Shown here piece by piece: positions 18,885-27,195 of a DNA stretch of 64,000 nucleotides. The stretch's first letter is position 1; the number at the start of each line of letters is the position of its first letter. Position numbers and translations under genes: made by a program. The notes beneath the pieces are model-generated. The model was given only the letters and a program-made list of their open reading frames with translations, had not been told where the DNA came from and did not search any database. This stretch comes from Cutibacterium porci (lineage in GTDB: Bacteria; Actinomycetota; Actinomycetes; Propionibacteriales; Propionibacteriaceae): NCBI RefSeq assembly GCF_009696315.1, contig NZ_VUMG01000001.1:496001-560000 (forward strand), written 5' to 3'.

Positions 18885-19331
18885 TTAGCGTAGCCACGTT
18901 TTGGGGACGATGTGGTGCCACCATTTGGGTTCGATGGGCTCATGGCTGAAGGACCACGACCATCCGTTGAGGAAGCCCCGCTTTGAGAAATCAATCATGT
19001 CGACGCGATAATGTCCGACTATCTTACCAATTTTACTGTTATCATGTATGGAAGTGAAATATATCGGACCCTCGCTGTATATGCGTATGTAGTACCTATC
19101 TTGTACTGCATGCTTGGGCTTGTTTATTTCAAGGATAAACTGTTCTTCCATCTCTATTCTTAGTTGGACTCCGGGAGTGTATTCATATTTGACGGGTGTG
19201 AAAAGTAAGTCTCCTGGCTTCCCTATGGTTCTGGTGTCGAGGTATATTTCTGTCGCCTTGTTTAGTATCAGGGGTCCAATCTCGGATAGATCAATTTCGC
19301 GAGAGGGGGGATTCATTTTGGAGACTTCCAT
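18885..19331 (-). CDS. Putative immunity protein C (148 aa)
   Basis: Paralogue of the other three; the N-terminal part is identical to immunity B, and the C-terminal third (KIGKIVGHYRVDMIDFSKR) is its own, closing WSWSFSHEPIEPKWWHH and VPKTWLR. ATG overlaps orphan tip C by 19 nt. As with its sisters there is no export signal, which suits a protein that protects the cytoplasm. Immunity role inferred. Confidence 0.72.
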   Translation of the reverse strand: MEVSKMNPPSREIDLSEIGPLILNKATEIYLDTRTIGKPGDLLFTPVKYEYTPGVQLRIEMEEQFILEINKPKHAVQDRYYIRIYSEGPIYFTSIHDNSKIGKIVGHYRVDMIDFSKRGFLNGWSWSFSHEPIEPKWWHHIVPKTWLR

Positions 19332-19372
19332 TGGTTGATTAATCCTTCATCTGTGACGAGTATTTGGTTTCC
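19085..19372. repeat. 288-bp direct repeat, copy 2
   Basis: Identical to 18,227-18,514; see that copy. The absence of any visible mismatch points to a recent duplication or conversion. Confidence 0.85.
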
Positions 19373-20102
19373 GCCTCCGGGGAGGTGGTCGAGGGTATCT
19401 GAATCTTCGATGGCTTTGACGGGTTGCTCGCCGACGAAACCCTCGTAGTATCTTGTGTACCTTGGTATTACAAATTCCGAGACATTGTTGCCCCATTGGG
19501 GGGCGAGTGCCAGATCGAGTTGAGTCTGGAGGGGGCCTGCTGGTCGTATTCGCGAAACAAATCTGCCGGCTTGATATTTTGGGTGGCTCCAGCAACGGTA
19601 GACAGTGATGGGCTTGATGGCTATTTTTTGTTTATATGTTGAAGAGCGAAATGTGTTGGCGTCGTGTAGTTCTAGTTCCCATTTTTTCCCGAGACTGTCG
19701 AGGTCGTCGTCGATCATGCGGCGTGGGTTTCCGGTGGCTATTTTTGTGGTGTGGTAGGGGTCGACGCGGTGGATGGGCACTGAGTCTGGGAGTGTGTCGT
19801 ATGCTTTTCCTCCCATCTTGGCGGTGACGCCTTCGAAGGCGGCGCCGCTGAGTGTTTCTCCGCCTACTTGCTCTAGGTAGGTTTCGGCGTTGTGGGGCCC
19901 GGGTGATGTTATCCAGTGGTAGTTGCCCATCACGTAGCCTTGGGTTGTGCCGGCTTCTATCCCGCGGGTGAGGAGAGTCCGAGTTCCGAGACCTGCGATT
20001 TCGCTGAGTCCCGGCCTCCCGTAGGTGCCAACGCTCCCGACAAGGCAACCTCCGCATAGTCGACGTGGCCGTGTACGACTTGCTGGAAAACCATGTCACT
20101 TT
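19313..20102 (-). pseudogene. Orphan Rhs toxin tip C with frameshifted leader
   Basis: Longest orphan cassette. From 20,102 to 19,781 it is nearly identical DNA to the Rhs gene at 21,372-21,054 (pre-toxin region: MVFQQVVHGHVDY, LSGALAPTGG, GIEAGTTQGYVMGNYHW). One base is missing in the Gly-Gly stretch near 20,016 (GGAGGCCGGG versus GGAGGCTCGGG), so the leader is out of frame with the rest. After AYDTLPDSVP the sequence diverges and then rejoins as KIAIKPITVYRCWS, VSRIRPAGPLQTQLDLALA, GGGNQILV. An open frame from an internal codon at 19,933 exists but has no Rhs shell. It is followed by immunity gene C with the usual overlap. Confidence 0.78.
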
Positions 20103-20160
20103 CGGCGTTACCAATCTAGTGAGAGAGCAGCACTGTTTCATTGAGTGTGTGGACTATATG

Positions 20161-20607
20161 CTAATAAAGCCATTTATCAGGAATGAGGTGGTGCCACCAA
20201 CTAGGCTCTATAGGCTCATGACTGAACGCCCACGACCAGCCATTAAAGAGGCTCCGCTTTGTATAATCCCCTATGTCCACGTAGTGGATTCCTGTTATTT
20301 CGCTTCTCTTCTGTCCTTCATGCATGGCGTAGTGGGATATAGGACCAGCGGCGTAGACCCGCACGAACCAAACGGCTTGTATCGCGTATTGCGGCTTTTT
20401 TATATCTAAAATAAATGGCTCCGACATCGTTATCGTAAGTCGAGTGTTTGGAATATAGTCATACTTGGTTGGAGAGAAAAACAGGTCTCCTGGCTTTCCT
20501 ATGCATCCGGTGTCCAGATTTATCTGTGTCAAGCTGTTTATAATAATGGGTCCTACTTGGGATATATCGATTTCTCGAAAGGGACGTTCTACTTCTTGGA
20601 TTTCCAT
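20161..20607 (-). CDS. Putative immunity protein D, cognate to the intact Rhs toxin
   Basis: 148 aa. The ATG sits inside the last codons of the Rhs gene (19-nt overlap), so the pair is translated together. Same build as A-C: IDISQVGPI, CIGKPGDLFFSPTKYDY and a C-terminal WSWAFSHEPIEPSWWHH, but it ends IPDKWLY. It is the copy paired with the only complete Rhs gene in view and therefore the likely specific inhibitor of its tip. The family is unknown to me; co-expression and binding are inferred. Confidence 0.78.
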   Translation of the reverse strand: MEIQEVERPFREIDISQVGPIIINSLTQINLDTGCIGKPGDLFFSPTKYDYIPNTRLTITMSEPFILDIKKPQYAIQAVWFVRVYAAGPISHYAMHEGQKRSEITGIHYVDIGDYTKRSLFNGWSWAFSHEPIEPSWWHHLIPDKWLY

Positions 20608-23600
20608 TGGTCTAACACCTGCTTGTCGGTGATGAGTATTTGGTTTCCGCCTCCGGGTAATTGGCCTAAGGTGTCTGAGTCTTCGATGGCTTTGACGGGT
20701 TGCACTCCGGCTGCACCTTCGTAGAATGGCGCGAATTGTGGTATCTCATATTCGGAGATGTGGTTGGCCTTGTTGCCCCATTGAGGGGCCAGTGCTAGGT
20801 CGAGTTGGGTTTGGAGGGGTCCTGCTGGTCGTGTCCGGGACACGTAGCCGCCGACCTCGTAGTCTGGGTCACTCCAGCTACGGTAGGTTGTGATGGGTTT
20901 TATGGCGATTTTGCTTTTGAATGTGGATCCACGGAATGAGGTTGCCTGTCCGATGTCCAGTTTGCCGTTTCTTTGGTATTTTCGAATGAACGTCTCGGGC
21001 TGTTTACCAACGCGGAGTATCGTGTTATGGGGTCCGAAGTGTCCGGTGGGTATTGAGTCTGGGAGTGTGTCGTATGCTTTTCCTCCCATCTTGGCGGTGA
21101 CGCCTCCGAAGGCGGCGCCGCTGAGTGTTTCTCCGCCTACTTGCTCTAGGTAGGTTTCGGCGTTGTGGGGCCCGGGTGATGTTATCCAGTGGTAGTTGCC
21201 CATCACGTAGCCTTGGGTTGTGCCGGCTTCTATCCCGCGGGTGAGGAGAGTCCGAGTTCCGAGACCTGCGATTTCGCTGAGTCCCGAGCCTCCCGTAGGT
21301 GCCAACGCTCCGGACAAGGCAACCTCCCCATAGTCGACGTGGCCGTGTACGACTTGCTGGAAAACCATGTCGCCTCCGGCACCGATCAGCATCGCCCCGG
21401 GCACCTCAGCCCCAAAACACATCAGGAGTCCTCCGGCGGTGGCCAGAGCAACACCCCCGAGGGTCTCCCACGAGAACACGTTGCGGATGTGGCGGTCCCA
21501 CAGGTTTCGGGTGTCAATAGTGCTAGCGAATTGGCGCATCTGGGCGTCGGTGACGGGTCTGAGACCCAGCGGGTCTGCCAGGGCGAGCGGATTGGTGGCG
21601 TATCCGTAGCTGGCGGCCTCCCACAAGGATCCTGGTGGCGCCGCAAGCGGGTCAGTGGTCAGAAAACACGCCGTGGTGGAGTCATAAACGCGCGCTCCCA
21701 TCCATGCCAAACCAGCTACACCAAGATGACCTCCCGTCATATTGATGTCCGCCGTCAGGTGTTCTTGGATCAACGTATACGGGTCGAGGGGATCGGTGGC
21801 TGGGTGACGCCACGGCTCATCCTGATCGCTGTCTGCGCTCACTGGTGTCAGAACACTGCCGTCGGGAAGTGGCAGTGCTGGTATGTCGCCAACCTGTACT
21901 AACCGAGGTTCACCGGTCGCAAGATCCCACGCAATCGGGGTTCGTCCGGCAGGACCGGACACGTCGGTCAGACATCCGAAAGTGTCGACATGTGTGGCAA
22001 ATTCGTGTGACTGCCCCGCATGGAAGGTCATCACTCCCGCCAGCCAGCCCCGTGAATCCCACCTGAACTCCTCGCGCATCCCAGTCGAGGATGCAGCCTC
22101 GATTCGTCGGCCGCATGGGTCGTATCGGTAGTGCGTCTCTACTGTGCTGTTACCAGGCCCCAATTGCGTCACCGTGCTGACGAGTTCGCCGGCGAGGTCG
22201 TAGTTGTAGTGACAGGTTTGACTGGTGCCGGCGTCCTGACACGTCGTGGTGACGAGCCGTCCCGCCGTGTCATAAACCCATCGACGGCTCGATCCATCAA
22301 GGCCGTCGGCGGACGTGAGCGAGCCGGAATCGTCATACCCGTACCGGAAATCCCCGTATGGTGCGCTCACCCGGAGTACTCGGCCCATCTCGTCGCGACT
22401 GATGGTCGTGGACCCGCAGGAGGAGGTGTGGCTAGTGACGAAACCATCAGTATACCCCCACTGCTGTTGATCCAGAGGACTGCCTAGCTTCGCGAGACGA
22501 CCGACCGCGTCCCATTCCAAGCTCACCTCACCCAATCGAGAGTGGCGAATCGACCCCAATACACCGGTGTTGGTGTATGCGTAATCGATAGAATCACCAG
22601 TCAACGTGAGATGACGTACCCGACGCCCCTCGGCGTCGTACCACCACTGTTCGGACGAGGTGAGTGGCCCCTCGTCCACAATCGATTCGTCTCCCGGCAC
22701 GGGGACGACGCTGTGGGTCAAGAGCAGCCCACGAGGGTCGTACCCCAACAGGTGACGCCACGGGAAAGCAGGATCGGTGTAGTCATCAATAGTGACCGTG
22801 CGGGTGGTCGGCGTGATGAGGATACGACTGACCAGCTGGTCATCAATGTATTCCTCGACGCCCTTAGGGCCGAGACGACGGCTGACAACCGTGCCATCCG
22901 GGCGGGTGATGGCGGCCAGGGTTCCGGACTTGTCCCAGGTATATTCGGTAATCCGCCCCAGTGGGTCGGTGGCGGCGATTATCTGCCCACACTCGTCATA
23001 CCGATACGTGGTGAGGCCACCACCCGGATCGGTGCGGGTGACGAGTCGGCCACACCGGTCGTAGCCGTACTGCGAGACGCCACCAGCCGAGTTAGTCGCT
23101 GCCACCAGTTGGCCAGCAAGGTCGTAACTGAAATGACGCTGTCCATACACTAGGTCGCAACTGAACACGAGTCTGCCGCATGGGTCATATCGGTACTGGC
23201 TCACTCCCGCGCCAGGAACATGACTGAGCACAACACGTCCCATGGCGTCATACTCGTAGCGCGCGGTCTCGCCAGTTGGATCAGTTACTGTCGCCACCTG
23301 GAAATCTGAGGTGTAGGAATAGCGCGTCACGCGGCCTGCGGGATCGGTAACATCAACCATCCTCCCACACGCGTCATAGCTGTAACTCGTGCGCAGCCCG
23401 GTGGGGCTGACGAGGGCCACAATGCGGCCCGCTAGATCGCGCTCCACATGGGTCACCGCGCCAGACTCGTCCTGAAACTCAACCGGTCGGCCACACAAAT
23501 CACGCGTGACGATCTGCTGGGCGCCAGTGACATCGGTGACGGCAGTAGTAAGACCGTAGGGATCGGCATCGACGCGGTGGAGTTGGTGCCCGCGACTATC

Positions 23601-26240
23601 CGAGGCGGTGCTGGCAGTGAGACCATCAGTAAAGACCCTGGCGAAACCGGCTGGATCAGTGACGCCGGAAAGATTGCCATCAACGTCATAGGCATACGTC
23701 CACCTGGCCTCGTCCGGTGCCACCACCTGCGTCAACCGCGATAGCGCGTCATGGATGAAGCTCCAAGCGCTGCCGTCGGGGAGCTGCATGCCCGCCAGGT
23801 TCCCCAAGTGGTCGTAGGAGTGTTCAATGACGCGCCCGAGAGGATCAATGACCCTGGAGATCTGACCGTCTGGGTGATACTCCCACTTTGTGACCCCACT
23901 ATCGGGGGCAACCAACTCGATCAGATGACCGGCCACATCATAACGATGCTCCCATGTCGCGCCATCCGGTGTGACCACGGCAGCCAGGCGGCCAGCATCG
24001 TCGTAGCTGAACCGCGTCGTGGCGCCACCCGGCGAGATCGTCTCGACGATCCGTCCCGCCTCGTCACGGATGAGGCGGGAAGCCTCCCCATGGGCGTCCT
24101 CGACGCGCACCAATTCTGCATGATGGTCATAGGAAAACCTCAGGCTCACCCCGACAGGATTCGTGGCGCGCAGAAGCAATCCATCCTTCCACTCCGCAAC
24201 GGTGACGCCACCGCACGGATCTGTGACGCGCACTGGATCACGCTCGGTGCCGTCATACTCGAAGGTGGTCTGGGCGCCATTGGCCAGGGTTGTGCTCACA
24301 AGCCGGTCCAGACCATCCCACGAACAGTCGATCGTGGCGCCAGTGGGAAGGTCCGTGTGCGTCAGTCTCCCTCGCTGGTCATAGCGGTGTGAGGTGACGT
24401 TTCCAGCCCGATCGACACAACGCACCATATTGCCGAAGGAATCGTAGGCCATCGAAACCTGGCCGCCATGGGCGTCGACCGCACCTGTGGTGCGACCGTG
24501 AGCATCACATATCCAGGTATTGGCATTGGTGCCATCCGCATCGCTGGCGGCGGTGACGCCCCCAGGCAGATACCTGAAATGGATAGTACGACCGTTAGCG
24601 GCTTGCTGGGACGTGATCCGGCCCCGGTCGTCGTAGCTGTTGATGCACTCCGCGTTGCCACATGCATCCACCACGGTCGTGATGAGTGTGTCATCCCACT
24701 CGTAACGCCGTGAACCGTCGGGCCTGTCCACCTGTACGAGTCGCTCTTGGTCGTCGTAGGAGTACCGGCAGCGACGGCCATCACTGGAAACAGCCGACAT
24801 CACTTTGGTGCCGTCATACGACACCGAGATCCTGTAGCCCCACGACGTTTCCATCGCGGTCACGCGATCGCCTTCCCGCACGGTATGCACGACGTCTCTT
24901 TGCGAAGATCCGCTGCACACCCATGCGCCACCTTCAGTGAAAACCCATCGACCTCCCCGGTTGTCCGAGATCACCCACACCCATTTTGATGTGGCCGGAT
25001 CGCGAAGGAACTCCGGAAGTTGAGAAGCAGAGACCCGACTGAGCCACAGATTCTCACCCTGAGCTCGCCACTGTTCGACAGGCTTTTCGTCTTCCTCTGC
25101 CGGATTGGGTAGCTGATTGGTCGTCGGTAGGACTGCTGTCGGTGCAGCCTCCACCGCGAAGGCGATATGCCTGCCATCCTCACGCACCCACTCGACGCAC
25201 CCCGGCTTGACGAGCAGGCACTGGTCAAGGATGCTGGCCCACCCAGGGCCGAAAACCCCACCCTGTCCCCGAACAGCCTGAATAGAGTTGTACATCCTGC
25301 TGAGGGCGAGGGGGGATGACGCTGCCGCGAAGGCCAGATCGGTCTCGGGCTCGATGAAATTCCCGGTTGCCGAGTTGATGGGATCCTCAAGGTATCCAGT
25401 GCGCGGATCAATACCCGACAGCCTCGGGGATGTGATGTCGAGGTCGGTACGCCACAAAGGGGTTCCAGCAGCTCTCAAGGCAGCTCGCAGGGCAGAGTTA
25501 GGCAAGGTGATAACACCAGAGCCAGCAGCTTGAAAGGCCTTGGCTACCGCGTGCAACCACTCGACGTCTCCGTCATTGAGGTCCCGCCACCGATCCAGCT
25601 GCACGAACAGATCCCCGACCTCCACGGTGCCGTACTTGCACTGGGAGGTGAAGTCGTCGAACCAGCCCGCCAGGACTGATCCCGAGGGTACCTGTGCTGC
25701 GGCTTCCCCCAACACCTGCGCGGCACTGGTGAGATCCTTGGGGTCCGCCGCAGATATTCCACCCGATGAGCCTCGGATCGACCGATCTTGCTGACGCTGG
25801 CGTGTCAAAGGCAGGCGGAGCAGCTGGGGCGGCGGAGGCTCGGCGGGCGTGAGATTGGGCGGGACATCCACACCTGTGAAGAAATCCCGCACATGATCGC
25901 CAAAATCGTCATGCTGCGCCGCGAAGTCGCGAACCTTTTGTCGTCGCTCGTTCTCGAGTCGAGCCTGCTCGGTAAGATAGTCCACTATGTCAGCGGCGGC
26001 AGTCAATGCCTCCGACAACGCTTCGGCATCCGCCGAGCACACCTGCATGTTCTGCGCGAAGACAGTCGCGAAGAAACCTCGGGACTCTCTTGCAGCAATG
26101 GATTCGACACGAGGTGTACGCGCGTAGAAGATATTTATCCGCTGTGAAGTCCACCGTAGCTGGGACGAGAACCCCTCGGCGGTTGAGAAGTTGAATTCCA
26201 CCGGATTTTGATAGTCGCCGAAAATACTGAAATCGACCAC
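20589..26240 (-). CDS. Rhs/YD-repeat polymorphic toxin, complete
   Basis: 1883 aa from a GTG at 26,240 with AAGGA 7 nt upstream, matching the start of the paralogue at 4870; a TTG at 26,303 would add 21 residues without a ribosome site. Residues 1-110: ESX-like helical hairpin with the turn ESRGFFATVF and a YLTEQ end. About 285: DPINSATGNF. About 330-1530: YD repeats closing with YDSTTACFLTTDPLAAPP and DPLG. About 1560-1700: hydrophobic pre-toxin domain. The last 130 residues are the variable tip (KIAIKPITTYRSWS, YVSRTRPAGPLQ, LALAPQWGN, EIPQFAPFYEG, LPGGGNQILI). The tip resembles the TNT/ADP-ribosyltransferase-like group in its Arg near YR, a VSR segment and GGGxQ; this is an inference. No Sec signal, consistent with a non-Sec route such as type VII. 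Confidence 0.92.
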   Translation of the reverse strand: MVDFSIFGDYQNPVEFNFSTAEGFSSQLRWTSQRINIFYARTPRVESIAARESRGFFATVFAQNMQVCSADAEALSEALTAAADIVDYLTEQARLENERRQKVRDFAAQHDDFGDHVRDFFTGVDVPPNLTPAEPPPPQLLRLPLTRQRQQDRSIRGSSGGISAADPKDLTSAAQVLGEAAAQVPSGSVLAGWFDDFTSQCKYGTVEVGDLFVQLDRWRDLNDGDVEWLHAVAKAFQAAGSGVITLPNSALRAALRAAGTPLWRTDLDITSPRLSGIDPRTGYLEDPINSATGNFIEPETDLAFAAASSPLALSRMYNSIQAVRGQGGVFGPGWASILDQCLLVKPGCVEWVREDGRHIAFAVEAAPTAVLPTTNQLPNPAEEDEKPVEQWRAQGENLWLSRVSASQLPEFLRDPATSKWVWVISDNRGGRWVFTEGGAWVCSGSSQRDVVHTVREGDRVTAMETSWGYRISVSYDGTKVMSAVSSDGRRCRYSYDDQERLVQVDRPDGSRRYEWDDTLITTVVDACGNAECINSYDDRGRITSQQAANGRTIHFRYLPGGVTAASDADGTNANTWICDAHGRTTGAVDAHGGQVSMAYDSFGNMVRCVDRAGNVTSHRYDQRGRLTHTDLPTGATIDCSWDGLDRLVSTTLANGAQTTFEYDGTERDPVRVTDPCGGVTVAEWKDGLLLRATNPVGVSLRFSYDHHAELVRVEDAHGEASRLIRDEAGRIVETISPGGATTRFSYDDAGRLAAVVTPDGATWEHRYDVAGHLIELVAPDSGVTKWEYHPDGQISRVIDPLGRVIEHSYDHLGNLAGMQLPDGSAWSFIHDALSRLTQVVAPDEARWTYAYDVDGNLSGVTDPAGFARVFTDGLTASTASDSRGHQLHRVDADPYGLTTAVTDVTGAQQIVTRDLCGRPVEFQDESGAVTHVERDLAGRIVALVSPTGLRTSYSYDACGRMVDVTDPAGRVTRYSYTSDFQVATVTDPTGETARYEYDAMGRVVLSHVPGAGVSQYRYDPCGRLVFSCDLVYGQRHFSYDLAGQLVAATNSAGGVSQYGYDRCGRLVTRTDPGGGLTTYRYDECGQIIAATDPLGRITEYTWDKSGTLAAITRPDGTVVSRRLGPKGVEEYIDDQLVSRILITPTTRTVTIDDYTDPAFPWRHLLGYDPRGLLLTHSVVPVPGDESIVDEGPLTSSEQWWYDAEGRRVRHLTLTGDSIDYAYTNTGVLGSIRHSRLGEVSLEWDAVGRLAKLGSPLDQQQWGYTDGFVTSHTSSCGSTTISRDEMGRVLRVSAPYGDFRYGYDDSGSLTSADGLDGSSRRWVYDTAGRLVTTTCQDAGTSQTCHYNYDLAGELVSTVTQLGPGNSTVETHYRYDPCGRRIEAASSTGMREEFRWDSRGWLAGVMTFHAGQSHEFATHVDTFGCLTDVSGPAGRTPIAWDLATGEPRLVQVGDIPALPLPDGSVLTPVSADSDQDEPWRHPATDPLDPYTLIQEHLTADINMTGGHLGVAGLAWMGARVYDSTTACFLTTDPLAAPPGSLWEAASYGYATNPLALADPLGLRPVTDAQMRQFASTIDTRNLWDRHIRNVFSWETLGGVALATAGGLLMCFGAEVPGAMLIGAGGDMVFQQVVHGHVDYGEVALSGALAPTGGSGLSEIAGLGTRTLLTRGIEAGTTQGYVMGNYHWITSPGPHNAETYLEQVGGETLSGAAFGGVTAKMGGKAYDTLPDSIPTGHFGPHNTILRVGKQPETFIRKYQRNGKLDIGQATSFRGSTFKSKIAIKPITTYRSWSDPDYEVGGYVSRTRPAGPLQTQLDLALAPQWGNKANHISEYEIPQFAPFYEGAAGVQPVKAIEDSDTLGQLPGGGNQILITDKQVLDQWKSKK
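21054..21372. repeat. Donor copy of the pre-toxin segment duplicated in tip C
   Basis: About 320 bp of the intact Rhs gene repeated at 19,781-20,102 with only a few differences and one base deletion. Such segments are the homology that lets orphan tips recombine onto an Rhs shell. Confidence 0.8.
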
Positions 26241-26351
26241 GTCATGATCCTTGCTGATCCGGAAAAGTCCTTTAGCTGATGGCGAAAGATTACCACCAGC
26301 CAAGACGAGCAGGCAGTGCGCACGCCCATCGCACCAGCCCGAAACAACACG

Positions 26352-26382
26352 AGCCCGCCCCTGGCGAACCGAGGGGCGGGCT
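26352..26382 (-). terminator. Terminator behind tRNA-Ser
   Basis: Arms AGCCCGCCCCT and AGGGGCGGGCT (11 bp, perfect) with a 9-nt loop; on the minus strand the stem is followed by GTGTTGTTTC. It separates the tRNA from the Rhs gene. Confidence 0.8.
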
Positions 26383-26387
26383 AACTG

Positions 26388-26472
26388 CGGAGGATACGAG
26401 ATTCGAACTCGTGAGGGCGTGAACCCAACCCGCTTTCCAAGCGAGCGCCATAGGCCTCTAGGCGAATCCTCC
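26388..26472 (-). tRNA. tRNA-Ser (GGA)
   Basis: 85 nt. Acceptor stem GGAGGAT pairs with ATCCTCC followed by a G discriminator; the anticodon loop reads CTTGGAAAG with anticodon GGA; a long variable arm is present; the T arm contains GAGTTCGAATCTC. CCA is not encoded. The accessory Rhs island begins directly 3' of it. Confidence 0.93.
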
Positions 26473-26549
26473 GCCGAGTAAGATACATGGGTTCGGCGCG
26501 CGGCGCCAATTTGCCTGCGAGTTGTGCTCCGGGGCCCGACGATGGACTC

Positions 26550-26915
26550 TTAGTAATGGGAGTCCCGACCTCGGAGCCGATCGATCTCGCGACGGTCCTT
26601 TTTGGTCGGTCGTCCAGCCCCACGGTCGCGGCGGGCGATGGGAGCAGAGAGGTATGCGGGCCGGGGGGCTGACAGATCCTCGTAGGCCTCAACTGCGAGC
26701 TTCGCACCGACGCGTTTGGCGATCGGGTTGATGACCTTGAGAATCCGGTCCCATCCGGGGGTATGGATGGTGACAGTATCTCCCGGTTTCACCTCATGGG
26801 AGGGTTTGATCGGGTCCCCATTGAGGCGAATATGGCCGCCTTTGACGGCGTCGGTGGCCAATAATCGGGACTTGTAAGCGCGCACCGACCATAGCCACAC
26901 GTCGATCCTCGTCAT
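26550..26915 (-). CDS. S4-domain RNA-binding protein (Hsp15/HslR-like)
   Basis: 121 aa. An S4 domain fills residues 1-70 (RIDVWLWSVRAYKSRLLAT, GHIRLNG, PGDTVTI), the fold by which Hsp15-type proteins bind structured rRNA on stalled 50S subunits. The C-terminal third is basic (RRDRGAGRPTKKDRREIDR), typical of actinobacterial members. Two ATG codons are adjacent; the second (26,915) is better spaced from GGGAGG. Probably monocistronic, upstream of tRNA-Ser. Confidence 0.88.
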   Translation of the reverse strand: MTRIDVWLWSVRAYKSRLLATDAVKGGHIRLNGDPIKPSHEVKPGDTVTIHTPGWDRILKVINPIAKRVGAKLAVEAYEDLSAPRPAYLSAPIARRDRGAGRPTKKDRREIDRLRGRDSHY

Positions 26916-27045
26916 CATGCCTCCCTTGCTGTGGAAAACGTGTCAGCAATGCTATGGCGAGCCACGCGTTGTTGCAGCCGATGATGATGCGCGCAGCATT
27001 ACCACGGGTTGTTCCCTGGATAGGGCGTCGGTTAGAGTGGAACTC

Positions 27046-27134
27046 GGTTCCCCGTGCGGCGGCACCTGACTGAACTCCCCCAGGACCGAGAGGTAGCAAG
27101 GGTAGGTTGGCTCTACCGGGTGCGCGGGGAGCCC
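27046..27134 (+). ncRNA. ffs: Signal recognition particle RNA, small bacterial type
   Basis: 5' GGTTCCCCGTGC pairs with 3' GCGCGGGGAGCC to close a long hairpin of about 90 nt. The SRP54-binding helix is recognisable as CAGGACC-GAGA-GGTAGCAAG, parallel to the usual CAGGNCC-GGAA-GGNAGCA. The apical tetraloop reads GAGA, not the common GGAA. A T-run after 27,134 terminates it. Confidence 0.88.
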
Positions 27135-27195
27135 TTTTTCATGTCCGCAGTAACCATGCCTGACAAGGTTTCCATCGATGCCCGGGAGGAGGGCT

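Noticed and set aside
19632-20141. 169-codon Arg-rich minus frame
   Set aside because: Shadow frame of orphan tip C; the Rhs likeness is in the other frame and the composition is typical of a shadow.
1-26240. YD repeats as a CRISPR array or tandem DNA repeat
   Set aside because: The repetition is at protein level with variable codons and spacing, inside open frames.
1-26303. Reading the locus as a mycobacterial ESX system
   Set aside because: EccB, EccD, EccE, EspG and mycosin genes are absent, and the motor is a single EssC-like chain with an FHA domain.
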